DNA of 45,223 bases from an uncultured Ralstonia sp. (GCA_913056305.1 CAJXMR010000017.1:1-45223), one strand, 5' to 3'; shown: positions 19,371 through 28,035, numbered from the stretch's first letter. The notes: generated by a model from the sequence alone, not told the origin. Translations and numbers: made by a program.

Positions 19371-19994
19371 ATGTCCCAGTTCTTCCAGATTCATCCGACC
19401 ACGCCGCAAGGGCGCCTGATCCGCCAGGCGGCCGAGATCATCCGCGCTGGCGGCCTGCTCGCGTTGCCGACCGATTCCTGCTACGCGCTCGCTTGCCACC
19501 TGGATGACAAGGCGGCCGTCGAACGCCTGCGCCGCGTGCGCGGCATCGACGAAAAGCACCACCTGACGCTGATGTGCCGTGACCTGTCGGAGCTGGCCAC
19601 CTTCGCCCGCGTTGACAACAAGCAGTACCGCGCCGTGAAGACTGCCACGCCAGGCCCGTTCGTGTTCCTGCTGGAAGCCACCAAGGAGGTGCCGCGCCGG
19701 CTGTCGCACCCGTCGCGCAAGACCATCGGCCTGCGCGTGCCCGACCACGCGATCCCGCTGGCGCTGATGGCCGAGCTGGGCGAGCCGCTGCTCTCCGCTA
19801 CGCTGCAGCTGCCTGGTGATGACGAGCCGCTCAATGAGGCGGAAGCGATCCGCGCCCGCCTGGAGAAGCAGCTGGACTTGGTGATCGACGGCGGCCCGGC
19901 CCCGGCTGAGCCCACCACCGTCATCGACCTGACCGGCGGCGAGCCCGAACTGGTGCGCAAGGGGCGGGGCGATCCGGCCCGCGTCGGCCTGTAA
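19371..19994 (+). CDS. L-threonylcarbamoyladenylate synthase-type protein (YciO/Sua5 family)
   Basis: The 207-residue protein carries the YrdC/Sua5 fold: QAAEIIRAGGLLALPTDSCYAL, then RGIDEKHHLTLMCRDLSEL and KTIGLRVPDHAIPLALM. Sua5/TsaC makes threonylcarbamoyl-AMP for the universal t6A tRNA modification. The YciO branch, to which this belongs by length and by its position after a PHP gene, has weak or unproven activity, and a separate TsaC probably exists elsewhere on the chromosome. No Sua5-specific C-terminal domain is present. Confidence 0.9.
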   Translation: MSQFFQIHPTTPQGRLIRQAAEIIRAGGLLALPTDSCYALACHLDDKAAVERLRRVRGIDEKHHLTLMCRDLSELATFARVDNKQYRAVKTATPGPFVFLLEATKEVPRRLSHPSRKTIGLRVPDHAIPLALMAELGEPLLSATLQLPGDDEPLNEAEAIRARLEKQLDLVIDGGPAPAEPTTVIDLTGGEPELVRKGRGDPARVGL

Positions 19995-20036
19995 ACGTGT
20001 GGTGCGCAAGGCTCATGTGCCGCCGCACGCGCTTGC

Positions 20037-20042
20037 TACAAT
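20037..20042 (+). promoter_or_regulatory. -10-like element directly before the M50 protease gene
   Basis: TACAAT ends 9 nt before the ATG at 20052, leaving a leader of at most a few bases and no Shine-Dalgarno sequence. I see no strong -35 box. Confidence 0.35.
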
Positions 20043-20051
20043 AGCCCGCTT

Positions 20052-20717
20052 ATGGACCCCACCCTGATCCAGAACATCGCGGTCTACGCGATCCCCGTTT
20101 TGTTTGCCATCACGCTGCATGAGGCGGCGCATGGCTATGTCGCCAAGCATTTTGGTGACGATACCGCCTATGTGATGGGGCGGATCAGCATCAATCCGCT
20201 GCGGCATATCGATCCGATCGGCACGATTGCGATGCCGCTGCTGCTGTATTTCGCCACCCACGGCGCCTTCGTGTTTGGCTACGCCAAGCCGGTGCCGGTG
20301 CGTTTCGACCGGCTGCGCGACCCGCGCTGGCACGGCATGTGGGTCGCGCTGGCCGGGCCCGCCACCAACTTTGTGCAGGCGATTGCCTGGGGGGTGTTCG
20401 CCATCCTGCTGGCAGTGGGCGGCGTGAACGAGGCCTTCCTGATCGGCATGGCGCGCGCCGGCATCCTGGTCAATATGGTGATGGCAGCGTTCAACATGTT
20501 TCCGCTGCCGCCGCTCGACGGCGGGCGCGTGCTGGCCGCGCTGTTGCCCCCGCGCGCAGCGCTGGGCCTGGCGCGCATTGAGCCGTTCGGCTTCTTTATC
20601 GTGATGGCGCTGATCATTTCCAACGTCATCACCAATGTCTGGATGCGCCCGATCATGGCGCTGCTGTTTCAATTGCTGCAGTGGATACTGAGTCCGCTGC
20701 AGGCGCTGTTCTCCTGA
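20052..20717 (+). CDS. Site-2 protease family protein (M50 membrane metalloprotease)
   Basis: A 221-residue integral membrane protein of the compact S2P/M50 group without a PDZ domain. The zinc site HExxH appears as ITLHEAAHGYVAKHFGD, and the second ligand motif as NMFPLPPLDGGRVLAAL. About five or six membrane helices can be seen. Site-2 proteases cleave membrane-embedded substrates; no substrate is known for this small type. It precedes trpS by 21 nt and is probably co-transcribed with it, a common betaproteobacterial arrangement. Confidence 0.93.
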   Translation: MDPTLIQNIAVYAIPVLFAITLHEAAHGYVAKHFGDDTAYVMGRISINPLRHIDPIGTIAMPLLLYFATHGAFVFGYAKPVPVRFDRLRDPRWHGMWVALAGPATNFVQAIAWGVFAILLAVGGVNEAFLIGMARAGILVNMVMAAFNMFPLPPLDGGRVLAALLPPRAALGLARIEPFGFFIVMALIISNVITNVWMRPIMALLFQLLQWILSPLQALFS

Positions 20718-20738
20718 GTTCCTACCTTTATCTCCCAC

Positions 20739-21941
20739 ATGTTTCCTGACCGCGTACTTTCCGGCATGCGTCCGACCGGTGCCCTGCACCTGGGGCACTA
20801 CCACGGCGTCCTGAAAAACTGGGTCCGGCTGCAGGCCGAATACCCGTGCTTCTTCTTTGTCGCCGACTGGCATGCGCTGACCACGCACTACGAAACGCCC
20901 GAGGTGATCGAGGAATCGGTGTGGGAGATGCTGATCGACTGGCTGGCCGCCGGCGTCGATCCGTCGCAGGCCACGCTGTTCATCCAGAGCCGCGTGCCCG
21001 AGCATGCCGAGCTGTTCCTGCTGCTGTCGATGGGCACGCCGCTGGGCTGGCTCGAACGCGTGCCGACCTACAAGGACCAGATCGAGAAGCTCAAGGAGAA
21101 GGACCTCTCCACCTACGGTTTCCTCGGCTATCCGCTGCTGCAGGCCGCCGACATCCTGATCTACCGTGCCGGCTTCGTGCCGGTGGGCGAAGACCAGGTG
21201 CCGCACGTCGAGATGACGCGCGAGGTGGCCCGCCGCTTCAACTACCTGTACGGCCGCGAGCCCGGCTTCGAAGAGAAGGCGCTGGAAGCCGCCAAGAAGC
21301 TCGGCGGCAAGCGCGCCAAGCTGTATCTGGAGCTGCGCACCGCCTACCAGGAGCGCGGCGAAGACGAGGCGCTGGAGCAGGCCCGCGCGCTGCTGGCCGA
21401 ATCGCAGAGTCTCTCCATGGGCGACCGCGAGCGCCTGTTCGGCTACCTGGAAGGCGCCCGCAAGATCATCCTGCCCGAGCCGCAGGTGCTGCTGACCGAA
21501 GCGTCGCGCATGCCCGGCCTGGACGGCCAGAAGATGTCCAAGTCGTACGGCAATACCATCCGCATGCGTGAGGACAAGGAGACCGTCGAGAAGAAGGTCC
21601 GCACCATGCCGACCGATCCGGCCCGCGTGCGCCGCAACGACCCGGGCGACCCGGACAAGTGCCCGGTCTGGCAACTGCACCTGGTCTATTCCGACGACGA
21701 CACCAAGCAATGGGTGCAGAAGGGCTGCCGCAGCGCCGGCATCGGCTGCCTGGAGTGCAAGCAGCCCGTGATCGAAGGTATCCTGCGCGAGCAGCAGCCG
21801 ATGCTCGAACGCGCCCAGAAGTACATGGACGATCCATCCCTGCTGCGCGCCATCATCGCCGACGGTTGCGACAACGCGCGCAAGGTCACGCAAGAGACCA
21901 TGCGCGAGGTGCGCGAGGCGATGGGCCTGGCCTACAGCTGA
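20739..21941 (+). CDS. trpS: Tryptophanyl-tRNA synthetase, with a predicted Fe-S motif
   Basis: TrpRS charges tRNA-Trp with tryptophan. The class I signatures are clear: the HIGH motif as GALHLGHYHG and KMSKS as GQKMSKSYGN. At 400 residues it is longer than the roughly 334-residue E. coli enzyme, because of an insertion (EEKALEAAKKLGGKRAKLYL to about YLEGARK) before the KMSKS loop. Four cysteines, in DKCPVW, KGCRS, IGCLE and ECKQ, are spaced C-x21-C-x6-C-x2-C. This is nearly the C-x22-C-x6-C-x2-C pattern known to bind a 4Fe-4S cluster in Thermotoga TrpRS, so a cluster is likely here. Confidence 0.96.
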   Translation: MFPDRVLSGMRPTGALHLGHYHGVLKNWVRLQAEYPCFFFVADWHALTTHYETPEVIEESVWEMLIDWLAAGVDPSQATLFIQSRVPEHAELFLLLSMGTPLGWLERVPTYKDQIEKLKEKDLSTYGFLGYPLLQAADILIYRAGFVPVGEDQVPHVEMTREVARRFNYLYGREPGFEEKALEAAKKLGGKRAKLYLELRTAYQERGEDEALEQARALLAESQSLSMGDRERLFGYLEGARKIILPEPQVLLTEASRMPGLDGQKMSKSYGNTIRMREDKETVEKKVRTMPTDPARVRRNDPGDPDKCPVWQLHLVYSDDDTKQWVQKGCRSAGIGCLECKQPVIEGILREQQPMLERAQKYMDDPSLLRAIIADGCDNARKVTQETMREVREAMGLAYS

Positions 21942-21951
21942 TGCGCCGTTG

Positions 21952-22518
21952 ATGACTGCTGCCATGTTTGACCCGCATGCGCTCGTGGCGCCTTCGCCGT
22001 GGGTGGAGCGCTGGGCGGCCGAGCTGCCGGCCGGCGCCCGCGTGCTGGATGTCGCCTGCGGCAGCGGCCGGCATGCGCGTTGGCTCGCCGCTCGCGGCCT
22101 GCGTGTGACCGGCATTGATCGGGATGCAGGGGCGCTGGAAGGACTTCTCGGAATTGCAGAAACCGTCGCCGCCGACATTGAGGGTGGTCCGTGGCCGTTG
22201 CCTGCCGGGGCGACTTTCGATGCCGTGATTGTCACCAACTACCTGCATCGCCCGCTGTGGCCGCGGTTGCTGGCCTGCGTCGCGCCGGGTGGGCGGCTGA
22301 TTTACGAAACCTTCGCGCTCGGAAACGAAACCGTCGGCAAGCCGTCCAACCCTGCGTTCCTGCTGATGCCAGGCGAATTGCTGGGGGCAGTGGGCGGCCA
22401 CCTGCGCGTGATCGGCTATGAAGACGGCTTCGTCACATCGCCCCGAGACGCTTATGTGCAGCGGGTTTGCGCGGTACGCGAGCTGCCCGGCGTGACGGCG
22501 CCGCGCTACGCACTTTGA
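21952..22518 (+). CDS. Class I SAM-dependent methyltransferase
   Basis: A 188-residue Rossmann-fold methyltransferase. Motif I is RVLDVACGSGRHARWLA, the acidic residue binding the ribose is in VTGIDRD, and later motifs are FDAVIVTNYLHRPLW and APGGRLIYETFA. The methyl acceptor is unknown; the short form resembles tellurite-resistance TehB-like and other small-molecule methyltransferases. ATG 21952 starts 10 nt after the trpS stop, so it is very likely in the same transcript. Confidence 0.9.
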   Translation: MTAAMFDPHALVAPSPWVERWAAELPAGARVLDVACGSGRHARWLAARGLRVTGIDRDAGALEGLLGIAETVAADIEGGPWPLPAGATFDAVIVTNYLHRPLWPRLLACVAPGGRLIYETFALGNETVGKPSNPAFLLMPGELLGAVGGHLRVIGYEDGFVTSPRDAYVQRVCAVRELPGVTAPRYAL

Positions 22519-22539
22519 ACTTGCTTAAAGCGAGGGGCT

Positions 22540-22559
22540 TACCCGTCGCCCGGCGGGTA
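22540..22559 (+). terminator. Weak hairpin after the methyltransferase gene
   Basis: TACCCG (22540-22545) and CGGGTA (22554-22559) can pair around a GC-rich loop, followed by TTGTGTGTGG rather than a run of T. It may attenuate read-through into dapA. A TACAAT (22592-22597), a possible dapA -10 box, lies further on. Confidence 0.35.
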
Positions 22560-22637
22560 TTGTGTGTGGCGAATTCGCTTTGACGTTCCGGTACAATCCG
22601 ACTGTTTACGTTTACGCTTTTGTCTGCTTTCGAAACC

Positions 22638-23522
<885 letters not shown>

Positions 23523-23571
23523 TGTTCAACGGCTTCCAAGCCATCGTTCTCATCCGAAGGATCGCAAGTCA

Positions 23572-24768
23572 ATGAAACTGCACCAAACCCGTCGCGGGGC
23601 TGTGGCGACGTCTGCTCAATTGCTGCTGGCCGTGCTGTCGGTTGCCCTGATCTCCGGTTGCGATACCGTCAATGAGGTGATGCAGCCGGACAAGATCGAC
23701 TACAAGTCGCAGGCCAAGAAGGGCCCGACGCTTGAAGTCCCGCCCGACCTGACCGGCGTCCAGGCCGATCGCCGCTATGCCGCGCCGGATTCCGGCACGA
23801 CCACGCTGTCGGCCTACACCTCGACGGCACCGAAGGTCACCACGCCCGGCTCGGGCACCGACACCGTGCTGCCCAACGTGTCCGACATGCGCATCGAGCG
23901 CGACGGCAACCAGCGCTGGCTGGTCGTGAAGACCACGCCGGACGCCGTGTGGCCGCAGCTGCGCACGTTCTGGCAAGAGCTGGGCTTCCTGCTGGTGATC
24001 GATTCGCCCGAGACCGGCATCATGGAAACCGACTGGGCCGAGAACCGCGCGAAGATCCCGCAGGACATCCTCCGCCGCACCATCGGCAAGGTGTTCGACG
24101 GCCTGTATTCGACCTCCGAGCGCGACAAGTTCCGCACCCGTATCGAGAAGGGCCCGAACGGCACGGTCGAGGTCTACATCTCGCATCGCGGCGCGCAGGA
24201 GCAACTGGTCGGCTCGTCCAAGGACCAGACCGTGTGGACGCCGCGCCCGGCCGATCCGGAGCTGGAAGCCGAATTCCTCTCGCGCCTGATGCAACGCCTG
24301 GGCGCCAGCAAGGAAGCCGCACAGCAGAAGCTCACGCAGACGCAGGCTGTGCACCCGGTGGAAGACGGCACCAAGGCGGAGCCGAGCCCGCATACCGGCC
24401 CGTCGCTGATTTCGCAAGCGAATGGCCAGCCGGTGCTGAACGTGCCGGAGCCCTTCGATCGCGCCTGGCGCACCGTGGGCCTGGCACTGGATCGCGTGAA
24501 CTTCACCGTGGATGACCGCGATCGCTCGCAAGGCGTGTATTTCGTCCGCTACGCTGACACCCGCGCTGAGGCGAACGCGCCGGGCTTCTTCTCGCGCCTG
24601 TTCTCGGGCACGAAGATCGAAGACCTCAAGCGCGCCAAGCGCTACCGCGTGGTGGTCAAGGACAGCGGCACCTCGTCGACCGTGCTGGTGCAGAACGACG
24701 ACGGCTCGGCCCAGACCGGCGACATCGGCAAGCGCATCCTGTCGCTGCTCGACGAGCAACTGCGGTAA
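23572..24768 (+). CDS. bamC: Outer membrane protein assembly factor BamC
   Basis: BamC (NlpB) is a lipoprotein subunit of the BAM complex that inserts beta-barrel proteins into the outer membrane. The 398-residue protein has a signal peptide ending in the lipobox LISGC. The extended BamD-binding stretch follows (DKIDYKSQAKKGPTLEVPPDLT), with two helix-grip domains in the rest. The second ends in the SLLDEQLR helix. It is directly downstream of dapA, as in enterobacteria, and is followed by a metallo-beta-lactamase-fold gene after 34 nt. Confidence 0.95.
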   Translation: MKLHQTRRGAVATSAQLLLAVLSVALISGCDTVNEVMQPDKIDYKSQAKKGPTLEVPPDLTGVQADRRYAAPDSGTTTLSAYTSTAPKVTTPGSGTDTVLPNVSDMRIERDGNQRWLVVKTTPDAVWPQLRTFWQELGFLLVIDSPETGIMETDWAENRAKIPQDILRRTIGKVFDGLYSTSERDKFRTRIEKGPNGTVEVYISHRGAQEQLVGSSKDQTVWTPRPADPELEAEFLSRLMQRLGASKEAAQQKLTQTQAVHPVEDGTKAEPSPHTGPSLISQANGQPVLNVPEPFDRAWRTVGLALDRVNFTVDDRDRSQGVYFVRYADTRAEANAPGFFSRLFSGTKIEDLKRAKRYRVVVKDSGTSSTVLVQNDDGSAQTGDIGKRILSLLDEQLR

Positions 24769-24802
24769 TCGGCACCATGCAACAACGCTGTCCGGGCTGG
24801 CG

Positions 24803-25588
24803 ATGGCAGTGAGATTCGCCAGCCTCGGCAGCGGCAGTGAAGGGAATGCGCTGCTCGTCGAATCCGCAAGCGGAACGACGTGCACGCGCATCCTGCTCGA
24901 TTGCGGATTCGGCATCCGCGAAACCGTGCGCCGGCTCGAACGCCTGGGCTGCACGCCGGAATCCCTCAACGCCATCCTCGTCACACACGAGCATGGTGAT
25001 CACGTCGGCAGCGCCTATGCGTTCGCCGCCAAATACAACATCCCCGTCTGGACCAGTCACGGCACCTATCGCGCTACGGCCAGCCTGCGCGGTGCCGATC
25101 GTGCAGCTGTGCGCTTTTGCCGTGCCGATGACGTCTTCAGCGTCGGCGATCTGCAAATCCTGCCATACACCGTCCCGCATGACGCGCGCGAGCCGCTGCA
25201 GTTCGTTTTCAACGACGGCGCGCGGCGCTTGGGCGTGCTGACGGATGCGGGCATGTTGACCGAATACCTGTGCGCGCATCTGCAAGACCTGCATGCACTG
25301 GTGCTGGAGTGCAATCACGATCGCGAGATGCTGGCGAACTCGGCGTATCCGTGGTCACTGAAGCAGCGTATCGGCGGGGATTTCGGTCACTTGGCCAACG
25401 ACATCGCTGGAATGATCCTCGCGCGTGTGCGGCACGACGCGTTGCATACGGTCGTGGCGGCGCATCTCTCCAAGCAGAACAACACGCCCGCGTTGGCGGC
25501 GACGGCAATTGCTTCGGTATTGGGCGTGCCGATCAGCGAGGTGCCGATCGCAGATCAGGAGGAGGGGCTGGCCTGGCGCATCATCTAG
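24803..25588 (+). CDS. Metallo-beta-lactamase-fold hydrolase (YycJ/WalJ-like)
   Basis: A 261-residue MBL-fold protein starting MAVRFASLGSGSEGNALLVES. The zinc motif HxHxDH is THEHGDHVGSAY, and further ligands are in LTDAGML, LECNHD and AAHLSKQNN. This subgroup resembles YycJ/WalJ, a 5' exonuclease-type member, so nucleic-acid hydrolysis is possible, but the substrate is unproven. ATG 24803 is taken as the start because the fold begins at VRFASLGSGS. Confidence 0.92.
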   Translation: MAVRFASLGSGSEGNALLVESASGTTCTRILLDCGFGIRETVRRLERLGCTPESLNAILVTHEHGDHVGSAYAFAAKYNIPVWTSHGTYRATASLRGADRAAVRFCRADDVFSVGDLQILPYTVPHDAREPLQFVFNDGARRLGVLTDAGMLTEYLCAHLQDLHALVLECNHDREMLANSAYPWSLKQRIGGDFGHLANDIAGMILARVRHDALHTVVAAHLSKQNNTPALAATAIASVLGVPISEVPIADQEEGLAWRII

Positions 25589-25683
25589 GGGGCGCGTCGG
25601 GCTGCTTGTAAGATTCAGATACAACTTGAGGTGGGGGGTGGCGGCTGCGTAGATCGAGAACATCGTCTATACCGCGCGCCAAT

Positions 25684-25714
25684 GAAAAAAGCCGACCCAA
25701 GGGTCGGCTTTTTC
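25684..25714. terminator. Bidirectional Rho-independent terminator
   Basis: AAAAAAGCCGACCC is followed by AA and GGGTCGGCTTTTT, giving an eight- to nine-pair GC-rich stem with A/T tracts on both sides. It can end both the plus-strand hydrolase transcript and the minus-strand lipoprotein transcript. Confidence 0.9.
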
Positions 25715-25732
25715 GTCTCGCGAGAAACGCGA

Positions 25733-25984
25733 TTATTGCTTGGCAGCCGGAGCCGAAGCAGCAGCGTCCGAAGCTGCGGCAGCAGCCGGAGCCGAAGCAG
25801 CAGCGTCCGAAGCGGCAGCAGCAGCCGGAGCGGCAGCTTCCGAAGCAGCAGCCGGAGCCGAAGCAGCAGCGGCCGGAGCCGAAGCTTCCGGAGCAGCAGC
25901 CGGAGCAGCAGCTTCTTCCTTCTTACCGCAAGCGGCCAGAGCCACAGCAGCCAGCAGCGAGGCGATCAGGAGAGACTTTTTCAT
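25733..25984 (-). CDS. Small Ala-rich lipoprotein
   Basis: An 83-residue lipoprotein: MKKSLLIASLLAAVALAACGKKEEA has a typical signal peptide and the lipobox LAAC, so the mature protein starts at Cys19. The remaining 65 residues are almost only Ala, Pro, Ser and an occasional Asp or Glu, in a repeat of about 13 residues (AAAAASDAAASAP, present twice). The function is unknown; such tails suggest a flexible envelope spacer. The open frame on the opposite strand is an Ala-codon mirror image and is not real. A strong terminator follows and an 18-bp palindrome precedes the gene. Confidence 0.82.
   Translation of the reverse strand: MKKSLLIASLLAAVALAACGKKEEAAAPAAAPEASAPAAAASAPAAASEAAAPAAAAASDAAASAPAAAAASDAAASAPAAKQ
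25743..25820 (+). repeat. 39-bp tandem repeat within the lipoprotein gene
   Basis: The unit beginning GCAGCCGGAGCCGAAGCAGC occurs at 25743 and again at 25782, a period of 39 bp (13 codons), with a degraded third copy beyond. It encodes the repeated Ala-rich segment, so copy number could vary between strains without breaking the frame. Confidence 0.75.
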
Positions 25985-26039
25985 TTTTTCAATCCTTAAC
26001 TGAATATGGAAAGCGAAACAACGACAGAAAGGGCGATCA

Positions 26040-26057
26040 ATAATTACCGGTAATTAT
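26040..26057 (-). promoter_or_regulatory. 18-bp perfect palindrome upstream of the Ala-rich lipoprotein gene
   Basis: ATAATTACCGGTAATTAT is self-complementary over all 18 bases, in an otherwise AT-rich gap, 55 bp upstream of the lipoprotein start. On the minus strand a candidate -10 box, GATAAT, overlaps it (26058 to 26053). It looks like the operator of a dimeric regulator. The remainder of the 234-nt gap (25985-26218) holds no gene that I can support. Confidence 0.5.
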
Positions 26058-26218
26058 CGCTCTACAACTACAACTTCTTCTGTGCCTGCAGCCAAGTCGC
26101 ATAGCAACAGCTGCTCGCGCCGCAAGCTAGCGTCGGATTATAGCGACGTTTACACACCCTGTGTAGCGGACTCAGGCCTACGGCAGGCGCGATTCATGTG
26201 CTTTTGTAACGATCTGTT

Positions 26219-27448
26219 TCAGCGCGAACCGGGCCCAGCAAGTCTTAGCCAGCCCTCTTCATACCACGCATGCAGTGTGTCCATCAGGTCTGGCAGGTCG
26301 GCCACGGCTTCGACGGCCGCGGCGCTAGCGTTGCGCTGATCGGACAAGGCCGACAGCCACGCAAGCAGCGTACCCGGGGGCTCGAACGTATCGCCGTTGA
26401 TCCAGAAACGCTGCCCGTCATACAACGCCTGGGTGCGCGCATCGAGCACGATGCCTTCCTTGCGTGCGCGGGCGGCGAAACGTGCCAGCGGCAGGCGCGG
26501 CTGCGTGATGAAATCGATGTGGTCCTTCGGCTCGGTGAGGTACGCGCCGAGGAATTCGCCGACGAGTTCCGGCGTCCAGCGCAGCGCGTTCAGCTTCTGC
26601 GCGAGCGCCTTGACCATGGCGGCGGGCAGTTCGCCGGGGCGCTCGGTAGGCTTCTGCTCGGGGTCGGCGTAGCGGCCTTCGAAGTCAGGATCGTCTTCCA
26701 GCGTCTGCGACAGGAAGCCGAGGAAGTGGCCGGCCAGCTCGCGGTATGACGGCGAGCGGAAGCCGATCGAGTAGGTCATGCAGTCGCCCTCGGCCACGCC
26801 GTCGTGCGCGTAGTGCGGCGGCAGATAGAGCATGTCGCCGGGCTCGAGCACGAACTCCTCTTCGGGCGTGAAGTTGGCGAGGATCTTCAGCGGCAGGTCG
26901 GGCACCAGCGTCAGGTCGTCCTGCGCGGAGATTCGCCAGCGCCGCTTGCCATGCGCCTGCAGCAGGAACACGTCGTACGAATCGAAGTGTGGGCCGACGC
27001 CGCCGCCATCGGTGGCGAAGCTGATCATCACGTCGTCCAGGCGCGCGTCGGGGATGAAGCGGAAGCGCTGCATCAGCGCTTCGACGGCAGGCTCGACCAG
27101 GTTCGCGCCTTGCACCAGCAGCGTCCAGTTGCGCGTCTTGCGCGCGGGCAACGGGCGTTCGTTGAACGGGCCGTGGTTGAACGACCAGCGCCCGCGTGTC
27201 TGCGCAATCAGGCGCGACTCAACGTCTTCGCGTTTGGCCAGGCTGATCAACTGTTCGGCCGAGAGGGGAAAGTGCAGCGCGCGCATCTCTTCCGGCGATA
27301 ATGCTTGCCGGATCAGGAGCGGCTTCTTCTGCCAGTGCGTGCGCATGAAATCGCGCGGGGACAGGCCGCCGAGCAACTGCGCAGGGCGACCCGCTGCAAG
27401 GCCGGGTTGGACGCCGTGGGTGGCGGCGTATAATGGAATTTCGTTCAT
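26219..27448 (-). CDS. roxA: Ribosomal protein L16 arginine hydroxylase-type JmjC oxygenase
   Basis: A 409-residue cupin/JmjC 2-oxoglutarate oxygenase related to E. coli YcfD/RoxA, which hydroxylates an arginine of ribosomal protein L16. The N-terminal LSPRDFMRTHWQKKPLLIRQ and the iron site GPHFDSYDVFLLQ with a later His in YLPPHYAHDGVA give the HxD...H triad. The C-terminal winged-helix region typical of the group follows. ATG 27448 gives a start only 12 bp from that of slyD on the other strand. A candidate promoter (TTGTAA, 16 bp, TATTCT; 27500 to 27473) lies inside slyD. No good Shine-Dalgarno sequence is visible, so the exact start is less certain. Confidence 0.9.
   Translation of the reverse strand: MNEIPLYAATHGVQPGLAAGRPAQLLGGLSPRDFMRTHWQKKPLLIRQALSPEEMRALHFPLSAEQLISLAKREDVESRLIAQTRGRWSFNHGPFNERPLPARKTRNWTLLVQGANLVEPAVEALMQRFRFIPDARLDDVMISFATDGGGVGPHFDSYDVFLLQAHGKRRWRISAQDDLTLVPDLPLKILANFTPEEEFVLEPGDMLYLPPHYAHDGVAEGDCMTYSIGFRSPSYRELAGHFLGFLSQTLEDDPDFEGRYADPEQKPTERPGELPAAMVKALAQKLNALRWTPELVGEFLGAYLTEPKDHIDFITQPRLPLARFAARARKEGIVLDARTQALYDGQRFWINGDTFEPPGTLLAWLSALSDQRNASAAAVEAVADLPDLMDTLHAWYEEGWLRLAGPGSR
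27407..27434 (+). promoter_or_regulatory. slyD promoter
   Basis: TTGGAC (27407-27412), a 16-bp spacer and a perfect TATAAT (27429-27434) predict a start near 27441. This is after the first in-frame ATG (27433), so translation must begin further on, supporting the TTG start at 27460. The promoter lies inside the first codons of roxA. Confidence 0.6.
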
Positions 27449-27459
27449 GGAGTGCGCAA

Positions 27460-27987
27460 TTGAAAATCGCGAAGAATACGGTGGTGTCGGTGGCTTACAA
27501 ACTGTCCGACGCGCAGGGCAATGTCATCGAGGAGTCCGATGAGCCGATGGTGTATTTGCACGGCGGCTATGATGGCACGTTCCCCAAGATCGAGGAAGCA
27601 CTGGACGGCCATGAGCAAGGCTTCGAGACGAAGCTGCAGCTGGAGCCGGACGATGCCTTCGGCGACTACGATCAGGAGCTGATCAAGATCGAGCCGCGTG
27701 ACCGCTTTCCGGAGCCGCTCGAAGTCGGCATGCAGTTCGAGGGCGTGCCGGAAGACGGCGACGAGGAAGACGCCATCGTCTACACGGTCACCGACGTGGC
27801 GGAAGACAAGGTCGTGCTGGACGGCAATCATCCGCTGGCCGGCATGGCGCTGCGCTTCGAGTTGAAGGTGACGGATGTGCGCGAAGCCACCGCCGAGGAA
27901 ATCGAGCACGGCCACGTGCACGGCGAGAACGGCCTCGAAGTGGTCGACGAAGACGACGACGAGGAACCGCCGCGTACGCTGCATTGA
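27460..27987 (+). CDS. slyD: FKBP-type peptidyl-prolyl isomerase, SlyD-like
   Basis: A 175-residue SlyD-like folding helper: an FKBP domain interrupted by a flap (IF) chaperone domain. The start KIAKNTVVSVAYKLSDAQG is typical, and the flap region is EPRDRFPEPLEVGMQF. The C-terminal tail is acidic with a short His stretch (EHGHVHGEN), so nickel or zinc binding is possible but weaker than in E. coli SlyD. TTG 27460 is chosen because GGAG ends 7 nt upstream and the promoter would start transcription after the alternative ATG 27433. Confidence 0.93.
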   Translation: MKIAKNTVVSVAYKLSDAQGNVIEESDEPMVYLHGGYDGTFPKIEEALDGHEQGFETKLQLEPDDAFGDYDQELIKIEPRDRFPEPLEVGMQFEGVPEDGDEEDAIVYTVTDVAEDKVVLDGNHPLAGMALRFELKVTDVREATAEEIEHGHVHGENGLEVVDEDDDEEPPRTLH

Positions 27988-28010
27988 TCGGCCGCAACGG
28001 CACAAGACAA

Positions 28011-28035
28011 ACGGGAGCTTCGGCTCCCGTTTTTC
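28011..28035. terminator. Rho-independent terminator after slyD
   Basis: ACGGGAGC, the loop TT, then GGCTCCCGTTTTT forms a stable stem followed by a T-run on the plus strand. It lies directly against the 3' end of the convergent phosphoesterase-like gene (stop at 28034). Confidence 0.9.

Noticed and set aside
20013..22238. A 741-codon open frame on the minus strand
   Set aside because: It covers the M50 protease, trpS and methyltransferase genes in antisense. Long antisense frames are expected at this GC content, and its product is His/Arg/Gln-rich without a recognisable domain.
25743..25900. Repeats suggesting a CRISPR array
   Set aside because: The units are contiguous 39-bp in-frame repeats without unique spacers, encoding an Ala-rich protein tail.
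25740..26003. Ala/Glu-rich open frame on the plus strand
   Set aside because: It is the mirror image of the Ala-rich lipoprotein gene, whose signal peptide and lipobox show that the minus strand is coding.
27433..27459. ATG 27433 as the slyD start
   Set aside because: It overlaps the TATAAT box and would lie upstream of the predicted transcription start; the TTG at 27460 has GGAG at the right distance and matches the family start.
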